Assembly: GCA_026394695.1 (NCBI GenBank)
Contig: JAPKXT010000065.1
Location: 1-21,512, forward strand
DNA: 21,512 nt
Reading direction: 5' to 3'
Source of the DNA: Methanoregula sp.
GTDB lineage: Archaea > Halobacteriota > Methanomicrobia > Methanomicrobiales > Methanospirillaceae
Of the stretch, positions 1 through 7,477 are shown one piece after another. Each line of letters begins with the position of its first letter. Within the stretch, counting starts at the first letter, position 1. The translations under genes and the position numbers were made by a program. The notes beneath the pieces are model-generated. The model did not search any database. It was not told where the DNA came from and saw only the letters and a program-made list of their open reading frames with translations.

Positions 1-2
1 TG

Positions 3-101
3 GAGGAGATCATCAGTATCGGAAACGATGTAAACAGCAAGAAATTGCGGGAGGAGACGGGAGTCGATAAGATCTGCGGGATCCTCATGGGATCCATCTG
101 A
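3..101 (+). CDS. C-terminal end of an unidentified protein (partial)
   Basis: An open frame enters from the left edge and ends at a TGA at 99-101, giving the last 32 residues, which close with KICGILMGSI. The other two plus-strand frames hit stops within the first 70 bases, so this is the only plus frame that stays open. The fragment is mixed polar and hydrophobic and ends in a short hydrophobic stretch. I do not recognise the family. It points away from the next gene, which is on the minus strand, so the two ends converge. Confidence 0.5.
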   Translation, partial: EEIISIGNDVNSKKLREETGVDKICGILMGSI

Positions 102-142
102 TGTGGGGGAAACACAGATCCTCTTCTCTGAACAACAATACT

Positions 143-158
143 ATTTTCCTCCTTTTTT
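143..158 (+). terminator. Pyrimidine/T-rich tract after the first partial gene
   Basis: A T-rich run (TTTTCCTCCTTTTTT) lies about 40 nt after the stop of the leftmost partial gene. Archaeal RNA polymerase terminates at T-tracts without needing a hairpin, so this is a reasonable terminator. The rest of 102-343 holds no convincing gene: the short frames there have no ribosome site and overlap the tail of the DUF1646 gene on the other strand. Confidence 0.35.
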
Positions 159-343
159 ACTATTCTTAAAAAATTTTAAAGGGAATCGATTCTTGTTTTT
201 ATGGAGAAATATGACACTCCCAAGAAACCATAGATGTGCTTTTAAAAGGTGTCATGCTCCCGGCACTAATGCCTTTCTGTTCTCCAGACCTCATGCCCTG
301 TGGATATGACGCTCCCATATCACGGAATAAAAATGTCTGCTGT

Positions 344-1468
344 TTATGCCAAACCAAGATACTGAGGAATAAAGAGAATACCAAAGAAGCACACCATCAG
401 AACAAGACCAAGAGGGACTCCTCTTCTTGCCCATTCCTTACTCGTAATCTCCAGTTTTCCTGCAGCAATGATATTGGGAATATTTCCGGGAATGAGCATC
501 CCTCCGGCAATAATAAGCCCCATTACTGCGCTTTTTATCTGCTGGACAGAAAGGGCGGGCCCAATCTCAGCAGCGGCAAGTGTGGCGTTGTCAAGCACAG
601 CAGAGACCATATTTACCCAGTACAGTCCTTCTGCCGGGATTTGTATCACATAATCGAGGACGATCGGTTTAAAACCCTCGCCAAGAAAGACCAGTGCCAT
701 AATAAACAGGTACACTTTCCCGGAACGAACAACAACCTGCCGGATGGTCTCCCGCTGGAGGTGACTTTCGGATACTCCTGTTCCGGCACTGCCTCGTTTG
801 TACAGGATGACCCCGATAATTCCCAGAAGGATGACTGCAGGTATAATATAGATGCCCAGAATACTGATGAGAAAATCGAAGCCGGCATAATGTGGGGCAC
901 CGGAAAGTTTGGTAACAACAATAGTGGAGAGGGGTTCCCCGAGGGGTGTTAAAGCGGCACCCAGCCCGATTGCAAAGCAGGCGACAACACAAACATCAAT
1001 CTTGGAACCACGGTCGAGCGGCAGCGCACAGATAATTTCGACAAGCAAAATCACTGCGAGTATTGCAGAGATTACACTCGAAATGAGTCCCAGAGTGATA
1101 ATCAGTCCGAAAATGATCGTGGATACCGGGAATTTTTTCACCAGGTTATATATTGCCAGCTCGATTTGCCGGTACCAGACATATATGATAATCCCGACAA
1201 GGAGCACGATCTGCACGATACCTATCGGTATCCCATAGATATTGGTTATATTCAGCGGGGTAGTCAGGGCTTCTGTCAGGATCTTCCAGCTCCAACCCGT
1301 CTGTTCTCCCGGTAAGGGGATAAATCCGGATAAAGTCAGTGCAAGTATCCCTGAGACGAACAGGAAAATCTCAAGGTTGCGTTCAATTGCCCGGACTTTG
1401 AATGGCAGGACTAAAACCGCAATGATAATGATGATAAGGCCAATTTTAGCCTGCATAATATCCAGCAT
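344..1468 (-). CDS. DUF1646-type predicted cation transporter (polytopic membrane protein)
   Basis: This integral membrane protein has about ten strongly hydrophobic helices. It begins with a very hydrophobic stretch (IGLIIIIIAVLVLPF) and later has GAALTPLGEPLSTIVV, DNATLAAAEIGP and GGMLIPGNIPNIIAAGK. These helix breaks with Pro, Gly, Asn and Asp are typical of ion-transporter (IT) superfamily proteins. Length and pattern match DUF1646, annotated as predicted cation transporters of unknown substrate; that assignment is from memory. The frame could begin at a GTG at 1537, but the ATG at 1468 or 1456 fits better: the N-terminus then starts just before the first helix, and a TATA-like box at 1524-1534 would lie inside the longer version. 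No strong ribosome site precedes either ATG. The next minus-strand gene upstream is divergent, so this is probably a single-gene transcript. Confidence 0.7.
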   Translation of the reverse strand: MLDIMQAKIGLIIIIIAVLVLPFKVRAIERNLEIFLFVSGILALTLSGFIPLPGEQTGWSWKILTEALTTPLNITNIYGIPIGIVQIVLLVGIIIYVWYRQIELAIYNLVKKFPVSTIIFGLIITLGLISSVISAILAVILLVEIICALPLDRGSKIDVCVVACFAIGLGAALTPLGEPLSTIVVTKLSGAPHYAGFDFLISILGIYIIPAVILLGIIGVILYKRGSAGTGVSESHLQRETIRQVVVRSGKVYLFIMALVFLGEGFKPIVLDYVIQIPAEGLYWVNMVSAVLDNATLAAAEIGPALSVQQIKSAVMGLIIAGGMLIPGNIPNIIAAGKLEITSKEWARRGVPLGLVLMVCFFGILFIPQYLGLA

Positions 1469-1523
1469 CACTAATTCGTAGGAAGGGGTGACTTGTAAAC
1501 CTATTGAATTTTTTTGGTCACCT

Positions 1524-1534
1524 GGGGTATAGTA
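1524..1534 (-). promoter_or_regulatory. Candidate TATA box for the DUF1646 gene
   Basis: On the minus strand the sequence reads TACTATACCCC. A start site about 25 nt downstream (near 1503) would give a leader of roughly 35 nt to the ATG at 1468. It is called from position and composition only. Confidence 0.3.
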
Positions 1535-1717
1535 CACACCAATCGAACAAAAGGAGCATTATCCCAACATCCCGGCTCATTATCATCTTCATTTTAGGGT
1601 TCCCCGTTTTTGCTATCGACTATCATATCCAAAAGGCGAGCCATAAAGGTTATCACGTGAGAGGGTAATGAAAAAACTGATCACGCATTCGTGTGCGGGA
1701 GACGGGGGTTTTAAAAA

Positions 1718-2050
1718 ATGCCTGATGTATCGCAGAAAGAAGTGGGAAGGCGGTTGTATCATGTACACCGTGAAAAAACAGTTGAAGAGACAATAAAAAA
1801 AATTAAAATCGGAGTTGGTGCTGACTGGAGCTCATTCAACCGGGAAGATATCGATCTGCTGGGTCATCTGCTGCAATGTACCTGGAATGTGATTGATCAG
1901 AAGATCTGGAATAATCTGCGCTTCACCAGTATGACAAAAAATGAGGTCCTGAAAATCCTTTCATACGGTGAGGGGGTTGGCCCGGGAAAGAACCCGGAGC
2001 AGGCTGCAGTCGCGGAGATTAAAAAAATTCTGCTCTCTCTCAAGGGATAA
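1718..2050 (+). CDS. Small hypothetical protein, 110 aa
   Basis: The 110-residue soluble protein is rich in Lys, Glu and Ile, with no signal peptide, membrane segment or cysteine pair (one Cys). It has a predicted helical N-terminal half (EVGRRLYHVHREKTVEETIKKI) and a C-terminal part with GEGVGPGKNPEQAAVAEIKKIL, which reads as a turn then a helix. I do not recognise a family. The ATG follows a purine-rich GGGAGACGGGGG stretch that could act as a ribosome site. A different frame with an ATG at 1669 gives a 42-residue peptide, but its composition is less protein-like. The gene converges on the aconitase X gene and is separated from it by 77 bp that include a short T-tract (CATTTTTAATT). Confidence 0.65.
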   Translation: MPDVSQKEVGRRLYHVHREKTVEETIKKIKIGVGADWSSFNREDIDLLGHLLQCTWNVIDQKIWNNLRFTSMTKNEVLKILSYGEGVGPGKNPEQAAVAEIKKILLSLKG

Positions 2051-2127
2051 TAAACCCATTTTTAATTCGGATCCTGCCTTACCAAGACGATATTGTTGAA
2101 AAAGTGTCTGGAACAAGATACCAGCGA

Positions 2128-3291
2128 TTACGATGTCGCTACGGTCACACAATCTTCGATCGTCCCGATTCGCGCCACCGCGCCGCACATATCCGGCACA
2201 TAGGCAAGCGCCTTACCGCTGTTTACCATGATTGCTGAGTATCGTTCCATCACCGGTGAGACCACCATGCAGGTGTCGGCAAAGACCCGGGCTCCACTTT
2301 TCTCAATGGCATCAACGGTCTTTTGGTTGTTTTCAATGACTCCCTGTGCGGCAAAGACGTAGAAAGGTTTTGTGACAGTTTTTCCTTTTAAGAGCCGCGC
2401 GATATCAACAAGTTCAGCGGGCGAGCAGTGCGGACAGCCCACAGCTACTGCATCAACCGGGATCCCGGTAAAGAGCATATCAATCTCGGCGGGCTCTATG
2501 CTGATTGCCTCAAGAGAGGAAAGATTGAACCGGTTCTTCTTTGCCTCCGGGGTTACATTTTCGACATGATAGAGCGCAACAGCCCCGGTTGCCGCCATTG
2601 CTGCACCGAGTGCTTTCAGCTGGTCTGGATTGGGTGTGATGCCCCGGAAGAAGGGGATTTTATTGCCCACCATTTTCCCGGCATGATAGCCAAGCGCGCC
2701 GTAACGGGCAATGCTCCGGTTTTTTTCATCGGGTTTTACTTCAATAATCACTTGGGGGTTACGGTTTTTTTCAAGATGCAGCCCATAACAGGGAGTTTTT
2801 CCGATCAGGGCAGCAGCAAGCGCTCCAGGTCCTCCCTCGCGATTTGTCCGTGCCCCGATGACCGAGTTGGCGTAACTGACAGCGGACGATTCCGACCATG
2901 CAAGATGATCGCCAAAAGACGTTTCACGCAGGTAATAGGGTGTGCAGGTGCATTCAAGGTTCACACCGAGTCGCTCATAAGCTGTGATTACTGCCTGCTG
3001 TCGTTCAGCAAATGCTGGTTCGACATCCATTTCCTGCCAGCGTTCGCGTGGCATGCCGATCGGGTTTAACACCGCTGGAACGACGGCACGGGCATCAAGA
3101 CTCGACAACCATGCAAGCCCATATTCGCCTATCGTTTTGTACGAGGCCCCGCTTACCTGTGCACTCCGGATCCTGACAAGCCGTTCAGCACCAAAAACCT
3201 TGCCAAGAGCGACGAGAAGTTCCAGCATCTTCTGCCGGGTCTCACCCTGCTCACCGGCAAGGATCTTCTCATCTTCGGAATCGAGATACAT
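2128..3291 (-). CDS. Aconitase X large subunit; phosphomevalonate dehydratase large subunit
   Basis: This is a DUF521/AcnX catalytic subunit of 387 aa, the usual length. In archaea AcnX with a DUF126 small subunit removes water from (R)-mevalonate 5-phosphate to give trans-anhydromevalonate 5-phosphate, the first committed step of the modified mevalonate pathway. Family features visible: N-terminal LAGEQGETRQ, CTCTPYY at 114-120, SESSAVSYANSVIGARTNRE at 133-152, GCPHCSPAEL at 285-294 and DTCMVVSPV at 339-347. The conserved Cys in the last three blocks (with C116, C286, C341 as candidates) fit Fe-S cluster ligands. The frame extends to a TTG at 3303, but ATG 3291 is preferred: a GGTGA site overlaps the UbiD stop codon just before it, five bases separate the genes, and most relatives start MYL. 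Related AcnX proteins act on hydroxyproline epimer intermediates, but the UbiD/UbiX neighbours favour the mevalonate role. No DUF126 gene is present in the window. Confidence 0.85.
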   Translation of the reverse strand: MYLDSEDEKILAGEQGETRQKMLELLVALGKVFGAERLVRIRSAQVSGASYKTIGEYGLAWLSSLDARAVVPAVLNPIGMPRERWQEMDVEPAFAERQQAVITAYERLGVNLECTCTPYYLRETSFGDHLAWSESSAVSYANSVIGARTNREGGPGALAAALIGKTPCYGLHLEKNRNPQVIIEVKPDEKNRSIARYGALGYHAGKMVGNKIPFFRGITPNPDQLKALGAAMAATGAVALYHVENVTPEAKKNRFNLSSLEAISIEPAEIDMLFTGIPVDAVAVGCPHCSPAELVDIARLLKGKTVTKPFYVFAAQGVIENNQKTVDAIEKSGARVFADTCMVVSPVMERYSAIMVNSGKALAYVPDMCGAVARIGTIEDCVTVATS

Positions 3292-3296
3292 CAGGT

Positions 3297-4532
3297 TCAC
3301 CAAGTCGCACGCGAAAAGTCGTTCTCGCGCCCAAGCACCATTGTTGCATCGACGCCGACTTTGACATTGGTTCCATCCTCAAGCTGGCAGGGATCGAGAG
3401 ATGACCCCCGCACACCGGTGATTACCATGATATCCCGGTCACCGCTCACCCTAGTCGCAATTGCATACTCCACGTCATTTGGATCACGGGGATCGATATC
3501 CTCGTCAACAATAACAACGTGTTTGAGTGAAGTATGAGCGGCAAATGCTGCCATAATCGCGTTCTTTGCATCACCCTGTGTATTCTTTTTAATCTGGATC
3601 ACCGCGTGGAGGTAGCCGCACCCTCCTTTGGTCAGAACTACATTCTTCACCCCGGTAACTCCTGCCACGGCACGGTAAATCTTCGGTTCATACGGGCAGC
3701 CCATGAGCACTTTATGTTCATCGCCACCAGGCAGAATACCGTGATAGATGAAATCCGGTTTAAGGTGCATACCGGTAAATTCAATCACCGGTTGCCGTCG
3801 AACGGGATCATAGGTTCCGGTGATATCTACAAAGGGACCCTCATCAGTTACGTCCCCACCGATAAATCCTTCTAAAACAATCTCGGCATCCGGCACGAGC
3901 ACCCCATTACTACATTGTCGGACGGATATTTCACCGCCAAGGAGCTCAGCAGCATAGCACAGCTCCATTCCGGGGGGAACGCGGGTGCAGCACGCAAAAG
4001 TCACCACCGGGTGTGTCCCGATAGTTACTGCTATGGGGAGTTTCTCCCCCTTAGCCAGCGCTTTTCCCAGCATCACATGCGTGTGTCGCCCCTCAACCAG
4101 CCGTGCGACAACCCGGTGGCTGTCCAGCACCTGCATACGGTGGATTGATGCATTCTCCACTCCTTCAAACCGAGAAAAAACAATCCCCGATGTAAGATAT
4201 TTCCCGGCATCCCGGGGGAAATGATGCATGACAGGAATTGAGGACAGATCAGGTTTTTTCATCGTGAGTGTCCCTGCAGTTTTTACTTTCCCGTTAAATT
4301 TCGCATCAGCAAGTGTTTTTACCATACTGTTCTCGTCAATATCGAGAGCCAGCGAGAGAGCACGCCGGCTCGCGGTGAGGTTCATTACCGCCCGGGCTCC
4401 CTCGATCTTATGGAAAAACAGGAGTTTGTCAGTATTAGCCGCCATCTTTGGTGCCTGCATATCAGCCGAAACCGGCGCATCAATGTCAACAACGAGCCCA
4501 TGCTCCCGCATTTTTTTTATGAATTCACGCAT
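3297..4532 (-). CDS. UbiD-family decarboxylase; anhydromevalonate phosphate decarboxylase
   Basis: This 411-residue UbiD-family enzyme would use prenylated FMN to decarboxylate trans-anhydromevalonate 5-phosphate to isopentenyl phosphate. UbiD features include ASIHRMQVLDSHRVVARL at about 128-145, IGTHPVVTFACCTRVPPG at 171-188, and the acidic active-site region DAEIVLEGFI followed by DEGPFVDITGTYD (about 215-242). The protein is shorter than bacterial UbiD (about 490 aa), as expected of the archaeal decarboxylases of this pathway. The start ATG lies inside the last codons of ubiX (8-nt overlap), with GGAG shortly upstream, so translation is probably coupled. The stop codon overlaps the ribosome site of the AcnX gene. 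Substrate specificity is inferred from the AcnX neighbour. UbiD enzymes of other specificity, such as menaquinone or aromatic-acid decarboxylases, cannot be ruled out from motifs alone. Confidence 0.88.
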   Translation of the reverse strand: MREFIKKMREHGLVVDIDAPVSADMQAPKMAANTDKLLFFHKIEGARAVMNLTASRRALSLALDIDENSMVKTLADAKFNGKVKTAGTLTMKKPDLSSIPVMHHFPRDAGKYLTSGIVFSRFEGVENASIHRMQVLDSHRVVARLVEGRHTHVMLGKALAKGEKLPIAVTIGTHPVVTFACCTRVPPGMELCYAAELLGGEISVRQCSNGVLVPDAEIVLEGFIGGDVTDEGPFVDITGTYDPVRRQPVIEFTGMHLKPDFIYHGILPGGDEHKVLMGCPYEPKIYRAVAGVTGVKNVVLTKGGCGYLHAVIQIKKNTQGDAKNAIMAAFAAHTSLKHVVIVDEDIDPRDPNDVEYAIATRVSGDRDIMVITGVRGSSLDPCQLEDGTNVKVGVDATMVLGRENDFSRATW

Positions 4533-5079
4533 CGTAACCGCTCCAGCGTTTTACAAGAGTATGTTCCACCTCGAGGTGGTCAAGCACGCGGGCGACAACC
4601 ATGTCTATTAAGTCGTCTATCGTTTTTGGATTGTGGTAAAACCCGGGACTTGCCGGCATAATCGTAGCCCCGGCATCCTCTGCGGCGAGCATGTTCTTCA
4701 AGTGGATCTTTGAAAGCGGTGTCTCCCGGGGGACAAGAATGCATTTCCGGTGCTCCTTTAAGCAGACATCAGCAGTCCGGGTGATCAGGTTGTCTGCATA
4801 CCCGGTCGCGATTGCTGCAAGCGTCTTTGCGCTGCAGGGAATAACTACCATCCCGTCAAACCGGTGGGATCCGCTCGCGATCGAGGCTGTCATCTTGTCA
4901 ACGGGATGATAGATTGCCTTGAACCCTTCAAAAGAAACACCTTCATGTGCTGCAATCTGCTGTGCAACACCCGAAACGATGATATGCACTTTTGCATCCC
5001 TGCAGAGCACTTCAAGCAGGCGCCGGGCATAGCAGGCACCGCTTGCACCCGTCACGCCGATTACAAACTCTTTTACCAT
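4525..5079 (-). CDS. ubiX: UbiX flavin prenyltransferase
   Basis: UbiX joins a dimethylallyl group to reduced FMN, making the prenyl-FMN cofactor needed by UbiD decarboxylases. From the ATG at 5079 the protein is 184 aa, the normal size. Landmarks: VTGASGACYARRL at 9-21 (Rossmann-like FMN site), PCSAKTLAAIATGYADNLI at 81-99, VPRETPLSKIHL at 116-127 and MPASPGFYHNP at 141-151. The start at 5079 follows GAGGTTGAG and places the protein at its family N-terminus. An in-frame ATG at 5169 overlaps the upstream stop codon as ATGA and would add 30 residues unlike UbiX. A T/A-rich TATA-like element at about 5121-5130 could drive ubiX separately. The gene overlaps the UbiD gene by 8 nt, so enzyme and cofactor supply are co-expressed. 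Confidence 0.92.
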   Translation of the reverse strand: MVKEFVIGVTGASGACYARRLLEVLCRDAKVHIIVSGVAQQIAAHEGVSFEGFKAIYHPVDKMTASIASGSHRFDGMVVIPCSAKTLAAIATGYADNLITRTADVCLKEHRKCILVPRETPLSKIHLKNMLAAEDAGATIMPASPGFYHNPKTIDDLIDMVVARVLDHLEVEHTLVKRWSGYDA

Positions 5080-5165
5080 CTCAACCTCGCGTTTTCCTGT
5101 GATACCAATGTCGGAGTCAGGATAAAAAGAGTTTATGCAGGAAAAACCGGGAAGAAGAAAAAAAT

Positions 5166-5612
5166 TCATTTTGTTTTTGGTGGCGCAAAGAAGCGGTACC
5201 GCACGTGCGCTTCCTCTACGCGGCGTGCATGGGTTGGGTTGAGATCCCGGCGCGCTTCAATTACGAGAGTATTGAGAATATTGTGCAGCCGGAGCGTGTC
5301 GTAATCCCTGTCCTTGTGTTCGTTTAAAAAGTCTAACAAATCGCTTGTACTCTTGAGCACACCGGAACTTCCAAGGAGGTTTAAGCGGTTGAGCGTCATG
5401 GCGAGGTTCTTTTTTGCGATATCCATCTTATAAGGATCGCCACCGGCAAGGTTCAGCTCGGTAATCGCATTCAGCAGATCATTATAGACTTTGAGTTTGT
5501 GTGTGCTTTCGTGTATCCTGCGCTCGGCACTGCGAAGTTTCAACAACGTGACGGCCATGACAACAACAATTGCCACGACACCGCATGTTACTACAATCCA
5601 GTCTTCTATCAT
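5166..5612 (-). CDS. Membrane-anchored helical protein of unknown function
   Basis: From the ATG at 5612 this is a 148-aa protein with an N-terminal membrane helix (IVVTCGVVAIVVVMAVTLL, about residues 5-23). A charged helical region that may form a coiled coil follows (LRSAERRIHESTHKLKVYN), and then a soluble all-alpha domain of about 100 residues. It has no Cys in the soluble part and no recognised motif. An in-frame GTG at 5621 exists, but the GAGGTGA site sits only two bases from it and five bases from the ATG, so the ATG is chosen. The lipoprotein gene ends 17 nt upstream, so the two are almost certainly co-transcribed. The soluble domain probably faces the cytoplasm, but orientation is not clear from charge alone. 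Confidence 0.7.
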   Translation of the reverse strand: MIEDWIVVTCGVVAIVVVMAVTLLKLRSAERRIHESTHKLKVYNDLLNAITELNLAGGDPYKMDIAKKNLAMTLNRLNLLGSSGVLKSTSDLLDFLNEHKDRDYDTLRLHNILNTLVIEARRDLNPTHARRVEEAHVRYRFFAPPKTK

Positions 5613-5629
5613 CACTTTCACCTCATAAT

Positions 5630-6112
5630 TTATGGGTTCCTCTTTGCCACGGTGACATCCACCTTGACGAGATTGCCCTTCATCTCAATTTTGTAGGGCC
5701 CGGTGGTGTACATCGGGTATAGCTGGTGTTTTTCGAAACCTTTGTCCCGTCCATATCCATAGATATCGAATTGCTGGGTATCCATGTTCGTGATATTCAT
5801 CTCAAACCAGCAATACTGCTGGTCGTCATTGAGGGGGAGCACGTCAAACCCGATACCCCACGAGGGGTTGTCCACCCGTATCTGTTCAACAAATACATCC
5901 TTCTCACTCTGGAAGGAGTACGATTTCTGCAGGTAATGATCGCCAAGAGAAAACGATGGTTGGGGTACCGGAACCGTTGCGGCTGGCGTGGCGGTTGGCG
6001 TTGCCAGAGGAGTCGGTACTGGCGTGGCGGCAGGTGCCGGGTTCTGGGTGCACCCGGCAATCATTACTCCTGCCATGATCAGCGCAAGAATGATGGCCAT
6101 GAGGTTTTTCAT
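5630..6112 (-). CDS. Secreted lipoprotein with a Pro/Thr/Ala linker
   Basis: This is a 160-aa exported protein. Residues 1-20 form a signal peptide ending in the lipobox IAGC, with Cys21 the likely lipidated or anchored residue. Residues about 24-52 are a low-complexity Pro-Thr-Ala-Val linker typical of surface proteins in Methanomicrobiales. The last 105 residues form a compact beta-rich domain (for example YCWFEMNITNMDTQQFDIYGY and MKGNLVKVDVTVAKR). The folded domain is not recognised. An AT-rich TATA element at 6137-6148 lies about 30 nt from the ATG and no ribosome site is visible, so the mRNA is probably leaderless. It is the first gene of a minus-strand run with the membrane protein and possibly ubiX-ubiD-acnX. 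Confidence 0.8.
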   Translation of the reverse strand: MKNLMAIILALIMAGVMIAGCTQNPAPAATPVPTPLATPTATPAATVPVPQPSFSLGDHYLQKSYSFQSEKDVFVEQIRVDNPSWGIGFDVLPLNDDQQYCWFEMNITNMDTQQFDIYGYGRDKGFEKHQLYPMYTTGPYKIEMKGNLVKVDVTVAKRNP

Positions 6113-6136
6113 TATGGTGAGTGTTTGGGGAAGGGA

Positions 6137-6148
6137 ATATATTATAGT
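6137..6148 (-). promoter_or_regulatory. TATA box for the lipoprotein gene
   Basis: The strand-minus sequence CTATAATATATT is centred about 30 nt from the lipoprotein ATG at 6112. No Shine-Dalgarno sequence lies between them, which fits a leaderless or nearly leaderless transcript. Confidence 0.5.
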
Positions 6149-6283
6149 TTATTTATGTACCGCATGAATCCGGCACGGTATACCCATCAGTCTCTGATGA
6201 ATGCTTCAAAAAATTCCAGCACTATCCGGATAATTAAAAAAATGTGCACGAATGCAGTTACACCGTGTGCCCCCGGATCCGGA

Positions 6284-7429
6284 TCAGAACAGCGTATCCT
6301 GCCGGGTCGGTTTTTTAATGTGCAGAACCTCACAACTAACTTCTGCAACCAGATCCCTGTGTTCAGGAAGGGTATACACACCAAGGCGCCACTGTTCGCG
6401 CCGGGTTGCATTAAGGGTACGGACTCCAAGTGACATCTCGCTCGGAATTGATGGTATATCCACCAGGACTTCATGTGACAGGAGACCGGCATCCAACGCA
6501 ATCTTTGCTGCAAATTCGCGGCATTTTTCAATAGTTACTCCCTGCTCAAACAGCGGTGTACTGACCTGATCGCTCCCCGCGTAGATAGCCCGTTTATAGA
6601 GACGGCGCTCATACAGCCGGAGCGAGAGATCCCGGGCAACGGGTTTTTCTGAGGTACGTAATGTATGCATACAGGTTGCATCGTCCATCCGGAGAAGGTG
6701 TTGACACTCCACTTTGTCAGCACCATCAAGATGTTCCAGTACAGCGAGCTGGAACATGCTCTCTCCAATCCAGCTCACATGATGGTAGTATACCGTTGGT
6801 CGCATCAGCGTGCGGGCGATCAGGAGTGATTCTGCAGCGTTCACCCCATTCTCGTCGATCACGGTACCCACATCGGTCCGGATCAGGTGCCGGATGAGAC
6901 GCTGAGCGTCGACTGAACCATAGGGCGCACCGGTGTAATAGGCATCCCGGAGAAGGTAATCCATCCTGTCCACATCAAGGTCCCCATGAATTATTCCCGA
7001 CAGGGTATGTTTCCCTCGAACAACCGCGCAGAGTTCATCTGGATCAATCGCCGATGCACGGAGAAGATCGCCTGCCTTTTCCTCAACGACCATATCGATA
7101 TCATCATGGGTACAATGCAGGAACTCCTCCATGAGCGGTTCACTCGCGTGGGAGAATGGTCCGTGCCCGATATCATGGAGGAGGGCAGCAGCGACTACCA
7201 GCGTACGCTCATCATCAGAAAGCCCGAACCGGCGTGCGGCCACATCCGCAAGAAACATGGTACCAAGCGAGTGTTCAAACCGTGTATGGTTGGCTCCGGG
7301 GTATACAAGATACGAAAAACCGAGTTGTTTAATATAGCGGAGTCGCTGGAGCGCCGGGGAATCAAGCAGGGCAAGCGCAAAATCCTCCACCTCGACATAG
7401 CCATGGACCGGGTCTTTTATGATCTTCAC
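6284..7429 (-). CDS. HD-domain phosphohydrolase (COG1078/dNTPase-like)
   Basis: This 381-aa metal-dependent HD superfamily hydrolase belongs to the SAMHD1/dGTPase-like group. The metal-binding H...HD...D set is clear: FEHSLGTMFLAD (His53), LLHDIGHGPFSH (His85-Asp86), and DLDVDRMDYLLRDAYYTGAPYGSVD, whose Asp154 or Asp157 completes the site. N-terminal KDPVHGYVEVEDF and the LQRLRYIKQLGFSYLVYPGANHTR block are hallmarks of this subgroup. Family members hydrolyse dNTPs or related nucleotides, but the substrate here is not known. The start is a GTG at 7429 preceded by AGTGA and by a TATA-like element 25-30 nt upstream. It is divergent from cofD across 48 bp. The last 150 residues are a helical tail ending shortly before the TATCCGGATA palindrome. 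Confidence 0.85.
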   Translation of the reverse strand: MKIIKDPVHGYVEVEDFALALLDSPALQRLRYIKQLGFSYLVYPGANHTRFEHSLGTMFLADVAARRFGLSDDERTLVVAAALLHDIGHGPFSHASEPLMEEFLHCTHDDIDMVVEEKAGDLLRASAIDPDELCAVVRGKHTLSGIIHGDLDVDRMDYLLRDAYYTGAPYGSVDAQRLIRHLIRTDVGTVIDENGVNAAESLLIARTLMRPTVYYHHVSWIGESMFQLAVLEHLDGADKVECQHLLRMDDATCMHTLRTSEKPVARDLSLRLYERRLYKRAIYAGSDQVSTPLFEQGVTIEKCREFAAKIALDAGLLSHEVLVDIPSIPSEMSLGVRTLNATRREQWRLGVYTLPEHRDLVAEVSCEVLHIKKPTRQDTLF

Positions 7430-7450
7430 AAATTCACTAAAAGAATCTTC

Positions 7451-7470
7451 ATATACATTGCATAAAAGTA
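7451..7470. promoter_or_regulatory. Compact divergent promoter between the HD hydrolase and cofD
   Basis: Only 48 bp separate the two start codons. The core CATATACATTGCATAAAAGT contains A/T-rich boxes on both strands. The CATATACAT box is about 25 nt from both the GTG at 7429 and the ATG at 7478, which would give leaderless transcripts in both directions from one element. The assignment rests on spacing alone. Confidence 0.4.
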
Positions 7471-7477
7471 TTGAGTA

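Noticed and set aside
210..254. Inverted repeat ATGACAC / GTGTCAT with a loop of about 30 nt
   Set aside because: Short arms and a long loop in an A/T-rich gap; expected by chance and not followed by a T-tract.
236..952. Long plus-strand frame of 238 codons
   Set aside because: It lies antisense to the DUF1646 gene, has no ribosome site, and its composition (many Cys, His and Asn) is not protein-like. The minus-strand frame gives clear membrane helices.
1653..1660. TCACGTGA palindrome upstream of the 110-aa gene
   Set aside because: Eight-base palindromes are common by chance, and no second copy was noticed near a promoter.
1669..1797. 42-codon ORF starting ATGAAAAAACTG with GAGAGGG upstream
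   Set aside because: It overlaps the 110-aa gene in another frame and its product (several Cys, many Lys) lacks a recognisable pattern. The longer frame is better supported.
4864..5304. Plus-strand frame of 146 codons
   Set aside because: Antisense shadow of ubiX and the membrane protein gene, both of which have strong motifs or signals.
5726..6433. Plus-strand frame of 235 codons
   Set aside because: Antisense to the lipoprotein and the end of the HD gene. The Arg/Trp/Gly-rich stretch is the complement of the Pro/Thr/Ala linker.
6187..6531. Minus-strand 114-codon frame overlapping the HD hydrolase
   Set aside because: Alternative frame of the HD gene tail without family features or a ribosome site.
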